Source: Zancudomyces culisetae (lineage: Eukaryota > Kickxellomycota > Harpellomycetes > Harpellales > Legeriomycetaceae). From it: DNA of 43,536 nucleotides. The first letter of the stretch is position 1. Every line of letters starts with the position of its first letter. This document shows positions 1 to 12,787 of the stretch, one piece after another. A program made the position numbers and the translations under genes. Under the pieces are notes generated by a model. The model searched no databases. It was not told the origin of the DNA and was given only the letters and a program-made list of their open reading frames with translations. The stretch covers positions 1 to 43,536 of the forward strand of contig LSSK01000954.1 of NCBI GenBank assembly GCA_001969505.1, written 5' to 3'.

Positions 1-1410
1 GTTTTGTTGTTGCTATTTGTAGATCTTACAGTTCAACCGTCGCTTGTTCTAGGTTGAGAATAAGCGTATCACTGTTGAACAGCGCCGATAGTTCTAAAAC
101 GTTTAAATCTCAGCATTATTTGTAATCTATGCAAGAATTGGCGATATTTGCTATTCGATTCAATCTGTCGGAATATTAGTGTTCTCAGGCCAGCCAACAC
201 CGTACCTTTCTTTTGACCAATTTACATATTGCAAAAAAAAAAATCTCCCAATAAGGATTTCATCCCACAGATTATTTTTCTCTGCGGCTTTAGATCCGTG
301 TCAAAAAAGAATAGGATACATGTTCTTATCTCGCCAAACAGATTGGACCCTGAAAATAATTGGTCTATTTGGCAGTATTTAACAAGGTAAAAATCCAGCA
401 TATCAGGTGTATTGCCGCTAGACTCTTGTACTACCAAGTTAGCATGTGTTGGAAATAGTGCCTATAAACGGCTTTTGGTGTAAAGCGGAATCGTAGCATA
501 CACTTATTTTTTTTTCATGTTTCATGTTTCAACTCTTTTTTTTTAGTTGAGAATCTACACAATGATGTGATTTCCATCGTATTTCTGGTATTGCGGCTAA
601 TGAAATATAGAAATCCATTATTTATAAAATACATTTATAAATCTAATATAATATTAATGGTATCAGAAAAGATTTACTAGGATTCTAATTTTGGTAAGGA
701 ATGAGATAATAAATTGGTTTGTATGCAGCATGAATGAACAATAGCTGCAACATCAGCCGAACTTGCCCATCTTTGCAATATCTGTAGATTTTACTAAAAT
801 GTGCTTTTTCCAATTATTTGCCAATACCATTCATCTAGCTCGACTTGCGCCAGAAATGTAAATCCAAGTTCATGAATGACGAACATGGGAATGTGAAATT
901 GTCAGAAATAACTTTTATTTGGTTAAAAGCGCATATAGTTGAAAAACTCTCATATTCTACAAATGTTTCCAGAGGTTTTCGTGTCACCATGTTTTTTTTT
1001 TCGTATTTGGTAGAAGAAAGTCATTCTATTCAAAATACAAGTGGATAATAACTGAATAATCAAAAATATATTGACCAAATACATTAGTCAATCAACTTAA
1101 ACCAATGACTTTAATCTTTTAAACATAAGGTTATAAACAGTGTTGGATTGTTAACTTTTTTGTTCTGACTTTTAAACACTGGCTGAGCTAAAATGAATGG
1201 ATTAATTTTCGAATCTAAAAGCATGAACCACTTTATCCATATTATCATTAAAAAATTTTTTGTTGGGTATACCGAAATTGGAAAACAAAATTGCTTATAT
1301 TTATTTGACCATAGTTATTGCTGAAAATCGAGCAAATCAAACAAAAAATGCAGATGGTAGGAATGTATGGTAAGGGGACGGTGTTCTTATGAAAAACTGA
1401 AGATGGGGGA

Positions 1411-1439
1411 GGAGAGGAGAGGAGAGGAGAGGAGAGGAG
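1411..1439. repeat. GGAGA pentanucleotide microsatellite
   Basis: There are five perfect GGAGA units followed by a partial GGAG, preceded by a related GGGGA. It is purely purine on the + strand and lies in non-coding DNA. No function is implied by the sequence. Confidence 0.95.
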
Positions 1440-1570
1440 TAAGATACAAAATGGTTATGCCATAAATGCAAGACATCAGACAAGCTGGAATAAGAATCAA
1501 CTTTTGCAGTAACTGCTGAGCTTAAATTTTGGGTTCGACAAGAGACAAAAACAAAGTACCCAACAAAAGC

Positions 1571-1606
1571 CAAAACCAAAACCAAAACGAAAACCAAAAC
1601 GAAAAC
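1571..1606. repeat. (C/G)AAAAC hexanucleotide repeat
   Basis: There are six hexamer units, four CAAAAC and two GAAAAC. On the minus strand the tract falls in an open frame and yields a Phe-Val-Leu-rich hydrophobic stretch, but that frame has no other sign of coding. I treat it as an intergenic microsatellite. Confidence 0.9.
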
Positions 1607-2343
1607 AATGTTCCACGTTGGAATGTCCATTTTCAAATGTACAAATTGGGGAGGGAAAATATTTCTTATCTTATCCCCCCAACAAATTTTTGATACATTT
1701 TCAAAAAAGCCGGGGATAATGTTCCAAGTCTATTTGTATGGCAAAATTATGTTGATTTTTCATGATTAACTGCATGTGCTTCCAGTTATCCTGATTGTTT
1801 TTATGATTGTACAAGAGCCACCAGTCAGATAGAGTTGCAGTTACATTTACAGTTATGGTTACAGACACAGCTATCGAAATGAATGGAGACAGAATTAGGA
1901 CTATGGTGTAATTTATAGTTTGAAAAGTGAAAGGTTGGCAAACATGAAGAACAATCACACAAATACAAAAATACGCCTTACTTGTTATTGATGCATTTTT
2001 CCTCTTATTCTTTTGCAGCTGCCATGTGTGTGTTAATCATAATTTGAGAGCCATTTTGGCAAATAAAAGTAATGGAAATTTTATTCCATAATTACCGAAA
2101 TTGGAGACAAAGCAAATCATTGAAATATGTTTTCTTTCGGGTTACGTTTACAAGCATAGACTCATTCAATTTCGTTTCGCATGAACTGGGCGCAAGTGTT
2201 TCCGTAATAAAGTAGAACGCATGAAAAAAAGGATATAAGTTGATAGGAAAAGTGAAATTAACAGTTTAACAGAAATAAAAATAAAGACAGAGGCTAGGGT
2301 GCTGCTTTACATTTCTTATTTTTCAAAAACAGAGTTTCAACAG

Positions 2344-2350
2344 TATAAAT
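2344..2350 (+). promoter_or_regulatory. TATA box of GFA1
   Basis: TATAAAT lies 94 bases upstream of the GFA1 start codon, at a spacing similar to the TATA-like elements in front of the fatty acid synthase and homeodomain genes in this window. The transcription start is not determined. Confidence 0.5.
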
Positions 2351-2437
2351 ACACCAACTACAAAAGGAAGAACTATTTCCTATACTAACTAATATTTACG
2401 CAAATAAGGAGAGAAAAAGTTCTGATAATAATAAAAG

Positions 2438-4981
<2,544 letters not shown>

Positions 4982-5158
4982 GATACCATATACATGGCAT
5001 TTGGCTTTTAAATTGTTTTTTATTAAAAGGGTTTATTTTAACTAGTAGTTTATAGCGGAGATGTTCATATCTAAATAATGACCAAAACGTGTAACCATAG
5101 CTATAAATTGTAAAAGAAAAAAGGAGAGAATCCTGACTTTAAAATAAGAGGAGAATGT

Positions 5159-8100
5159 TTATTTGGACCTCTTCTTCTTGTTGGTCTTTTTGCGGTTGGA
5201 CGGTGAAGAGCCTTTACCAACTACAAAGTTGTAAATGTCATCAATAGTCATTTTGTCAGAGCTCAAAGGAGCAGTATTTGTTGAGGATTTTTTACCAGGA
5301 GTAGAGGTGTTCTTATTGCTTGACAACGAGACTGGAGCTTCAGAGCTGGAGGCAGGAATTGAAGCAATAGGGACGTTGGCAGCGCTGGAGAGTTTGGCAA
5401 ATTTGGCAGACTCAACAGCCAATGCAGTTAGGCGATTAAGCCATAGCTCGGACTCCTTGACTCTGAGATCAGATTCGGGCAACAGAGAAGAATAAATGGT
5501 ATGGGCAGACTTTGCGTGGTTCATGGCAGCCTTAAAATCACCAGTAGCGGCAACAGATTTGGCTAGGTTCAACAGAGAAGAGGCTGTAAGCAAGTGCGAG
5601 TCTCCGTAGATGTCTAGACGAAGCTTGTAGGCAAGGTTGAAGAATGAAATAGCAGAGTTCAAATATTTAAGAGATTGGTTGTTCGAAGTAAGGGGTATGG
5701 ATGAATATCTTGCAGTTAGAGAGTAGATTTGTTGGTAGATTGCTGCAATATTCGAATAGATGATGGCCAATACAGGATAATTAAGGGTTCCAATTAGACT
5801 CCAAAGCTCAAGAGCATGAGTAGCGAAGACAACAGCGGAGGCGCTAAGGATTGCTGGATCGATTGATGCAGCAGGTGTTGAAGTTTGAGTCAAACCTGAT
5901 TCGGTTTTCTCTGCGGCTTCTGCGTCTTCTCTGGCAGCAGCGGCAAGAATTGAGGATTCGTGGAGGTAAAGGGCGTAGTTTAGATAGTTGTAGATGGTTT
6001 CTGCGTCGTCGTTACCCAGAGATTTCTCGCTGGTGACAATCGCCTGTTGCATCAGTTCGATGGCAACGTCCAGATTGGAAATTTCATGGTAGATGGAGGA
6101 TAAATCGGCATAGAATTTGCCAGTCAAGGGATGCAAATGACCATAGCGAGTTTCGTGCATCACACAAAGATCATGGATTAGGGAGAGACCCAAAGTTCGC
6201 TGTTGCTGCTGCTGTTGCTCCTTCAAAGCCATTTCTTCGCTACTTTCAGCGTTTTCGGCATTGGATTCGGACGGTGCAGCATTGATAGAGTTGAAAATCA
6301 GATTCTTTGCAAACTCAACTTTTTCGTGAGGGAAATTGATTGGGAAGTTAGCATGTTTGACAATAGGGACAAAATTGAGGACGTCGTCAGCAGAAACATA
6401 AACTTTAAAGTCATTGCTGACCTGCTGCTCTTGGTTTTCGGCGTCGTTGTTGGTGGCATCGTCTAATGCAGCAATAATGGTGGAGAGTGAGAGCTGAACA
6501 CCCAGCTTCAAACATATTTCGCGTAACATGATGCGCTTGTGTGAAAGAACAAATTTTTCGTTCCAGTCAGAACCAAGACTGTTGAGATCAAATCTAAAGC
6601 GTTTGTAAACTTGGGAAGCGATTTCGTTCAACAATTGGAGAGCTTCTGCTTGAACTTGAGGTTGTTGAGAAGTGCTGTTAAAGAGGGTGTTTACAAATTT
6701 GCAGAAAATATCCGCGTGCTCTGTATAATCTGGCTCGTTTTTGAAACGTGCTTGAAGGAGTTTCTTGATGGCACGAACAACCATTTCCCTTACCACCAAA
6801 CCAAAGATACCAGCATTGATGTTGGTATTTTCGCTAAGAGTTGGAAGTAACAGTGTAGCCACCTTGCCCAAATAACGCATATTGATTCCTCTGTTGTGCA
6901 TGTACTTGGTCAATGACTTACCGTCAATTGGGGTCATCAGGTTGGTCGCTGCTGTTTCTGTTGTCTTTGCTGCTGCATCAGAAGATGGTGCTCTTTCGCT
7001 TATTTCATCCACAAACTTTGGAATAACCTCGTTGTTCAAGTATTGCGAAACCAAGTCCACAACAGGTTTGTCTGCATCAAAGACCTTTCTGTTGAATTCT
7101 TCGTTCAACTCGGTAGTCTTGATGTCGACATAGCAATCTTGGTTGAGAAGAATCTTGGATAGCAGCTCTTTTTCTCTATCCGAATCTTCGACTTGTTTAG
7201 ATTCGGCTTGATCTTCACTCTTTTCCTGCTGCGTCAAAATGTCCTTAACCTGGGCTTGAACACAGTGGTCCCAATAACTTGACAGCAATTCATATCTCAA
7301 CAAAACAAGGTGGTGAGGATAGGAGTTCTCGTCACCTGCGTTTTTTTCCTCGACACAGTGTTGTTTGTAAAATTCGCTATCAACCGGGAATAGTCTGTAG
7401 CAGTCTACCAAATAGTTTCTTCCGTCGGTTCCCTTAATTCCCTTGACATCAATTGAGGTGTAAAGTTCGTGAATGGTTCCTTCACCGTCCATGATAGTTC
7501 GTGGCTTGAGTTTGAGCTGATTGGCCACTGGTTCCAGCAGCTTGTGGAACTCGGGGTTTGATTGAATCTTCATTCCACCAGCCACTGATCCATAGGAAAT
7601 TATGCTGTCGCCTGCATCATCGCCAGAATTATCGTTGCGTTTCAGTATACCAGGCACTATGGTTTGTGCAACTACTCTTTCGCCTCTGTAGTCAATGACG
7701 GCTGTCCCCAGAGTGTACAAACTGTTGTTTTCAGTTATTCCGTTTATCAGCTTGACTCCCTCGACGTCCTTTGATGCTGCGATATACGCAGCCTCTTTGC
7801 CTCCAATGGTTGAAAACAGGTCTCTCGAGTCGTTGGCCTTGGAAAAGAAAATGTTTTCTCGCAGATAAATGTACTGCTCTGGATCGTCTTCCGTGCTAAC
7901 ACCACCAGCCTCCTCTCCCTCCTCCTTCTCATCAGCAGATGCCATACCAATGTTCAGTGGCATTACGTCGTCTTCCAATATAGCCATTGCCCCACTGACT
8001 GCCGCCTCGTTAAACTCATTCTGCCAGTTCAAGAGCTGTGTACTTTGGATACTTGCTTCGTTGGCCTCCGATAGCTCCTTAATGCTCTGCAACTCTTCGT

Positions 8101-9565
8101 TCCAATCACGGATGGCTTCAGATCCTCTGTATCCATACTTGAGCATAGTGCTCTGAGTTCTTCCAATGTCATAACCTATTGTTGCATTTGTGGATTTAGA
8201 TGCCTCACCCTTTCCAGCACTGCCATCACCACTGTTGGTAGAATAAGCTGGCCCAGAAACAACCCATGATGCCGTTGGTAGATATGAATACCCTGCAGAT
8301 ATCGTTTCTAATGGCACTAGCCTTGCTATTTTCTGCTGAACTTCGTCAAACTTTCTGATGAACGCTGATGATAGCTTTTTAATGAGACCAATCAGAGTAC
8401 TGCTTTGCTTTTCCCCGTTCTGGGCAAGAGGCTCAGGGTTGAACTCCCTCTGCGAACTCTTGTTGACAAAAAAACCTTTTCTGTGCGCTGTGATATAGTA
8501 TTTTTCACCTTCCAGAGTAGTAAGCTCCAAGTACATTATATCCCCCTTTTGAACTCGGTTTCTGGGGACTGGGTTCCATCCAGAAATAATTATTTCTCTC
8601 ACACAGGCTGCAGTTTGCAGTCTTTCCCGGTACTCTTGCGTACCAAGTACTTTTAGGCTTGGCTCTTTTCCTGGTTTGTAATCATTCAACCCCAGTATTC
8701 TGTTGACTGCCCTGGCCCTTTCCTTTATTAAGTCTTGGTCCTCTTTTCCGGCTCCCTCTCCCGCCGTTGTTACAGCTGAACCTTTCTTTTTACCTTTTCC
8801 GCTGCTAAAATTGTCACTTCCCACACCATTTGCCTTTCCAAATGACTGCTTCTTGCCGCCAATTGACCTGAACTGGGTCTGCCCATGCTTCTTTTTTTTC
8901 TTTCCACCAGCGCCTTCATCCTTTTTCCTGTTACCATTCTCCGAAGCGCTTATGATGTCATTGATTTTGTCATTTAATACTGGAAACAAAGTGTATCCAC
9001 TATCTATTGCCACCATTCCCTCGTTGGTGACGTTGGCGCCACCAATGATATCTCGGAGCCTTGTCAGTTGAATTCTTACCTCGCGCTCGTTATAATCCTT
9101 CTCTGAAATCCCCAGTACAACATTTCCTTCTTCATCCTTTACACCATTCTCAACGGTCTTGTCCTCCCCCTCAGATATTATTTTCTGTTCGACTATTTGC
9201 ATTGCCTCAGCAAAAGTCAAGCTCTCTAGTAACTTTTTTCCCGAGCATTCTAAATCAAAACAACTATATTCCATGGTATCCGGGTATTGGAATACAGCTT
9301 GTTTAATCTCTGAAATCATTTCTGCTCCAGTTAGCTTCAAGTATATAGCGCTTTTATTTGGAGAAATTACTTTTACTCTAAATCCCTGCCCCTCTTCCTC
9401 CTCTTCAACCTCTACTTCAGGACCCTGTCCACCCTCTATTTCACCTTTAACGTGCTCAAGTTCCACGTTACTGGCCTGCTCCAGGACTGTTGAGTCGTTT
9501 TCGTTTTGCTTTTGAGCTTTGCTTTCCTCCCCCATATTTGCTCTGTTTTGCTCAGTTGCTGACAT
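5159..9565 (-). CDS. CLU1: Clustered mitochondria protein (CLU/eIF3-associated)
   Basis: It is a member of the CLU family (yeast Clu1, fly Clueless, human CLUH), cytosolic RNA-binding proteins that control mitochondrial distribution and the expression of nuclear-encoded mitochondrial mRNAs; yeast Clu1 co-purifies with eIF3. It is a single exon of 1468 residues, longer than yeast Clu1. In order: an acidic N-terminus; a CLU N-terminal ubiquitin-like region (about 60-120); a Lys/Gly-rich low-complexity linker (about 212-270); the central CLU domain, recognised by RDWNEELQSIKEL, GAMAIL, LYTLGTAVIDYRG and VPGIL; an eIF3 p135-like helical region; TPR-like helices (about 1090-1320, e.g. HPLTGKFYADLSSIYHEI); and a Ser/Thr/Lys-rich tail ending in NRKKTNKKKRSK. 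A TATATA lies about 47 nt upstream of the ATG. It is transcribed divergently from the selenocysteine lyase-like gene. Confidence 0.95.
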   Translation of the reverse strand: MSATEQNRANMGEESKAQKQNENDSTVLEQASNVELEHVKGEIEGGQGPEVEVEEEEEGQGFRVKVISPNKSAIYLKLTGAEMISEIKQAVFQYPDTMEYSCFDLECSGKKLLESLTFAEAMQIVEQKIISEGEDKTVENGVKDEEGNVVLGISEKDYNEREVRIQLTRLRDIIGGANVTNEGMVAIDSGYTLFPVLNDKINDIISASENGNRKKDEGAGGKKKKKHGQTQFRSIGGKKQSFGKANGVGSDNFSSGKGKKKGSAVTTAGEGAGKEDQDLIKERARAVNRILGLNDYKPGKEPSLKVLGTQEYRERLQTAACVREIIISGWNPVPRNRVQKGDIMYLELTTLEGEKYYITAHRKGFFVNKSSQREFNPEPLAQNGEKQSSTLIGLIKKLSSAFIRKFDEVQQKIARLVPLETISAGYSYLPTASWVVSGPAYSTNSGDGSAGKGEASKSTNATIGYDIGRTQSTMLKYGYRGSEAIRDWNEELQSIKELSEANEASIQSTQLLNWQNEFNEAAVSGAMAILEDDVMPLNIGMASADEKEEGEEAGGVSTEDDPEQYIYLRENIFFSKANDSRDLFSTIGGKEAAYIAASKDVEGVKLINGITENNSLYTLGTAVIDYRGERVVAQTIVPGILKRNDNSGDDAGDSIISYGSVAGGMKIQSNPEFHKLLEPVANQLKLKPRTIMDGEGTIHELYTSIDVKGIKGTDGRNYLVDCYRLFPVDSEFYKQHCVEEKNAGDENSYPHHLVLLRYELLSSYWDHCVQAQVKDILTQQEKSEDQAESKQVEDSDREKELLSKILLNQDCYVDIKTTELNEEFNRKVFDADKPVVDLVSQYLNNEVIPKFVDEISERAPSSDAAAKTTETAATNLMTPIDGKSLTKYMHNRGINMRYLGKVATLLLPTLSENTNINAGIFGLVVREMVVRAIKKLLQARFKNEPDYTEHADIFCKFVNTLFNSTSQQPQVQAEALQLLNEIASQVYKRFRFDLNSLGSDWNEKFVLSHKRIMLREICLKLGVQLSLSTIIAALDDATNNDAENQEQQVSNDFKVYVSADDVLNFVPIVKHANFPINFPHEKVEFAKNLIFNSINAAPSESNAENAESSEEMALKEQQQQQQRTLGLSLIHDLCVMHETRYGHLHPLTGKFYADLSSIYHEISNLDVAIELMQQAIVTSEKSLGNDDAETIYNYLNYALYLHESSILAAAAREDAEAAEKTESGLTQTSTPAASIDPAILSASAVVFATHALELWSLIGTLNYPVLAIIYSNIAAIYQQIYSLTARYSSIPLTSNNQSLKYLNSAISFFNLAYKLRLDIYGDSHLLTASSLLNLAKSVAATGDFKAAMNHAKSAHTIYSSLLPESDLRVKESELWLNRLTALAVESAKFAKLSSAANVPIASIPASSSEAPVSLSSNKNTSTPGKKSSTNTAPLSSDKMTIDDIYNFVVGKGSSPSNRKKTNKKKRSK

Positions 9566-10682
9566 TCTTTTCCCCCGCGATTTTCAGTGAAGTTAATTGT
9601 TCAGTTGAATCTATATAGCAGTCGTAGCTCTCTTTCTTTTACTACTGGTTTTGTTTATGCTTTCTTTGCTATCCCCCTATTATTTCTTCTCTATGTGTAA
9701 AGTTCTTATTTTCCTTTATCTAGAAACGAGTAAAATGATGGGTACCTTTTTTTTGATTTCTTGGTGGGACTTATTTTTTACGTGCATTTTTATTTTATTC
9801 TGATTTCTCAAATATGATTTGCTAGTGTATCTTGGTTTATTTGCTTTACTGATTCAATTCCAAAAAAAAATTTTTATTCCCCCTACCCCCCCCCTCCTGT
9901 ACCTGAATCAAAGCAAGCTCAGGTTTTGGGTTTTAGATTAATTTATTTTTGCCACTGCTGCATGTTTGCTATTCACCCAATCTTGAATCAACGATAATAC
10001 TTTTGCTGATACCTAACCATATCAAGTGGCGAAAATATTTTTTTTCTTGGTTCAAATTGGAATTGTAGTTGTAGCTTATATCCTGAAATTTACATATTTC
10101 AGCATACCTGAGCGTATCTGTGCTTAATATGTTTCTTCATCTCACTTTCCTTGTACTTTACCTTACTTTTATTTTACTCCACCTCACTCCACTCTTGGCG
10201 TTTGATCAAAAACTAAACACCAACCAATAAAAGAGGGAAAGGGAATGTACTCTTTAATGGGGGGTAGGACGATCATGGCAGTTGTTCTTTTTTTTCTGAG
10301 AGATTGGTATCAATGATTCAGATAAACGTCTCAGACAAAGTATGCGAAATATTGAGGAGCAACTATAGTCTTATCCATCAACCATTGATTTGGATTGATT
10401 TCTGGGTGGGGTTTGCATGACCAACACACAGATCGAGTAGTTTGTGCTAAAACTATTGGATGTAGTACATTTCAAGTCTATTTATTTCCAATTTTTCCGT
10501 TATTTTAGCCTGTACATTCTTTATTCTAACCTATTAGCGCTTTTAATCACTACAACTTGTGGATTGAGTTAAAAATCAAAGCCAACCCCCCAAATTCCAT
10601 CAATGTTCTCCAACTTGACCACCAAAGAATTAATGCAAACAAAGAAACAAAGAAAAATTGCAAGACACATTATTTAACCAGC
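9566..10682. other. Divergent intergenic region, CLU1 / SCLY-like
   Basis: This 1.1 kb region separates two head-to-head genes and must hold both promoters. It contains pyrimidine-rich stretches on the + strand, T homopolymers and C runs around 9879-9894. No TATA box sits near position -90 of the SCLY-like gene. I see no further gene; the in-frame stretch upstream of 10683 has no ATG. Confidence 0.6.
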
Positions 10683-12136
10683 ATGAGTTCAAATCTGTAC
10701 TTCGATTATCAGGCTACGACTCCGGTAGATCCATCTGTTTCAAAAGTCATATATGATTCTTTAAAATCCGACTGGGGAAATCCCAGTTCACCTCACGAAT
10801 TTGGCATTAAAGCAAAGCTAACCATCGAAAATGCAAGAAAACAAGTGGGACAGCTAATAAATTCCAAAGCAACCGATATAATCTTCACATCAGGTGGAAC
10901 TGAAAGCAATAATATTGCATTGTTTTCAGGCTTAGAACACTGGAAGGTGCAAAATTTGAAAAAATCAAATAAGGCGCTTCCCCATTATATAATTTCGAAT
11001 GTGGAGCATCCAGCTGTGGCGGAACCTGTCAAAAAAATGGTATCTGACGGTCTAGTCACAGTTTCGTACTTGTCAACAAACAAAGATGGAACGGTAGATA
11101 CGGACGGCATCAGTATGGAGCTTATGAAGCATCCAAACACCATTATGATCAGCGTAATGCTTGTAAACAATGAAACCGGTGTAATAAACAATATAAAGCG
11201 TCTTGTACAATTGGTCAGGGAGTTTGAACAAGGTCGAGAACGGATGGGTTGTGGTAGGAGTTCCGGCAATAGAATTTTTGTACATACTGATGCTGCCCAG
11301 GCTATTGGTAAAATACACGTAAATGTGGTAGATTTGGATATAGACTACCTGACTATTGTGGGCCACAAGGTATATGGGCCCAGAATCGGCGCTCTTTATG
11401 CAAAAAATACGGGGATAGAAACACCAGTTTTTCCTATTGTATTTGGTGCTGGCCAAGAACGAGGATACAGACCAGGGACGGAAAACACACCAATGATTGC
11501 GGGCTTGGGAAAGGTAAGTATCTACATTATCAAAAATCTTTATTTTTTCTTCTTGGGGTTTGCCTTTGATGGTATTCTCTATTTCAAATCCCCCCCCCCC
11601 CTCCGGGAGGTACTGAACATACACTCATAAATTAGGCTTGTGAAATTCTCAGTACAAATAATGATATGTTCTTCAGGCACTATTCGGAACTTACATCTAG
11701 ATTTACAGACTTGATTGTTGAGTCGAACCCTCTGCCATCCGTGTTCAAAATATTGTTTTTTGGTGATGTAAAAAACAAATGCAAGGTTATACCAAATACA
11801 GTGAATTTTTCTTTAGTGTATCTCAGTGGAAATCATGCTAACGATAAGGAAGAAAGAGTTGTTTCTAGCCTACAAGATCCGAGAAAACTTGGCCTTCTAT
11901 TGGATTTGGTTACAAAGCTGGCAGAAAATGGTATATTTATTGGTAGAGGCTCCGCATGTCACTCTGGAATCAGTAAGCCATCGCCTGTTCTAACCGCCAT
12001 GGGCGTGGATAATGATACTGCGCTAACTTCGCTAAGATTCAGTGTCGGTCGCGAGACCAGTGCATCGGATGTCGACATCTTTGTGTCTGTGTACTGGAAA
12101 ATAGTGTATGAGTTTTATAATGCTTTCCTGAAATAG
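10683..12136 (+). CDS. SCLY: Selenocysteine lyase / class V cysteine desulfurase
   Basis: It is a PLP-dependent class V aminotransferase-fold enzyme. Selenocysteine lyases take selenium from Sec to give alanine and selenide; cysteine desulfurases do the same with sulfur. Exons 10683-11513 and 11636-12136 give 443 residues, close to human SCLY. The schiff-base lysine is K229 in TIVGHKVYGPRIGALY, and the catalytic cysteine is C385 in GRGSACHSG. The block VFGAGQERGYRPGTENTPM matches SCLY rather than NFS1, which has an RSGT-type block there. The protein starts directly with the conserved YFDYQATTPVDP strand, so no mitochondrial presequence is visible, suggesting a cytosolic enzyme. The first in-frame ATG is used. 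The intron has a GTAAGT donor and a C12 run. The family is certain; Sec versus Cys preference is inferred from motif resemblance. Confidence 0.88.
11590..11601. repeat. C12 homopolymer inside the SCLY-like intron
   Basis: Twelve consecutive C residues lie in the 122-nt intron of the SCLY-like gene, about 34 bases before the acceptor. Similar C or G runs recur in this window (9886-9894, 31044-31056, 33031-33040). The length may be unreliable because homopolymers are error-prone in sequencing. Confidence 0.9.
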
Positions 12137-12787
12137 TTTTGTGGAGAAGATTGTAATTCTATACCAGATACACTACCTTATGTGTATTTGTGCAAAAGAC
12201 AAATCTAGTGTGGAAATGCACATATATACAAAACTGCTTTGTTGATGTAACTTAAAGGTTTTGATATAGTGAGATATTAAATATCGCCACTACTAGCCAG
12301 TTGGACTTGTCTTTTTTCACAGAACAGCTAGATTTACAGTTATTATCAAAGTCAAAGATCTGTTTTAATGGATCATATGTTGAATAATAGCACCTCGCTA
12401 CCCCATGCATCTCCTTTTGCCAACTTGAAAAAATAAGTGTTTTTTGCTCGATGTGTTGATCCGCTTACAGATCCGTCCAATTGGGTGTATTTAACTTTTA
12501 TTGGCTCTTTTGGAGCTTTTTTCTCATCCCATTCATTTACAATTGCCGCTATTTACCGCTTCCGTTATTTTATTGTACCACTAAGAGCTCACAATTGCTT
12601 TATGTTTAACAAAAAAATAAAATACATATATAAGGTTCGTTAGGTAGAAATTTCACTGATCTGCTTGCTTTTTGACATTCTCCAAAGATAGTTTAAAAGG
12701 TACAGGTAAAATACAGAATACACCAGCTAAGGAATGACAAAAAATCATTATTTTTCACAAAACCATTGAATAAATCACGGTTCACCA
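12137..12787. other. Intergenic, SCLY-like to SMN-like gene
   Basis: This 651-nt spacer lies between two tandem + strand genes. It is AT-rich, and I recognise no gene or RNA in it. A 68-codon open frame (12437-12643) lacks any recognisable feature. Confidence 0.6.

Larger units (their letters stand above)
1..2437. other. Gene-poor left flank and GFA1 upstream region
   Basis: No convincing gene was found on either strand. The open frames here are short, and several derive from simple repeats. The stretch is AT-rich with many A and T homopolymers and contains a GGAGA pentamer tract near 1411 and a (C/G)AAAAC hexamer tract near 1571. The last ~100 bases act as the GFA1 promoter and 5' leader. 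A multi-exon gene with very small exons could be missed by eye. Confidence 0.6.

Noticed and set aside
1337..1636. A 99-codon minus-strand frame with a hydrophobic N-terminus
   Set aside because: Its hydrophobic part is the translated (C/G)AAAAC repeat and its middle is the GGAGA repeat; no other coding sign.
10557..10682. An N-terminal extension of the SCLY-like protein as a possible mitochondrial presequence
   Set aside because: The extension has no ATG in frame, and the conserved fold starts right after the ATG at 10683.
11073..11624. A 183-codon minus-strand frame
   Set aside because: It is the antisense shadow of the SCLY-like exon and intron; the sense strand has clear family motifs.
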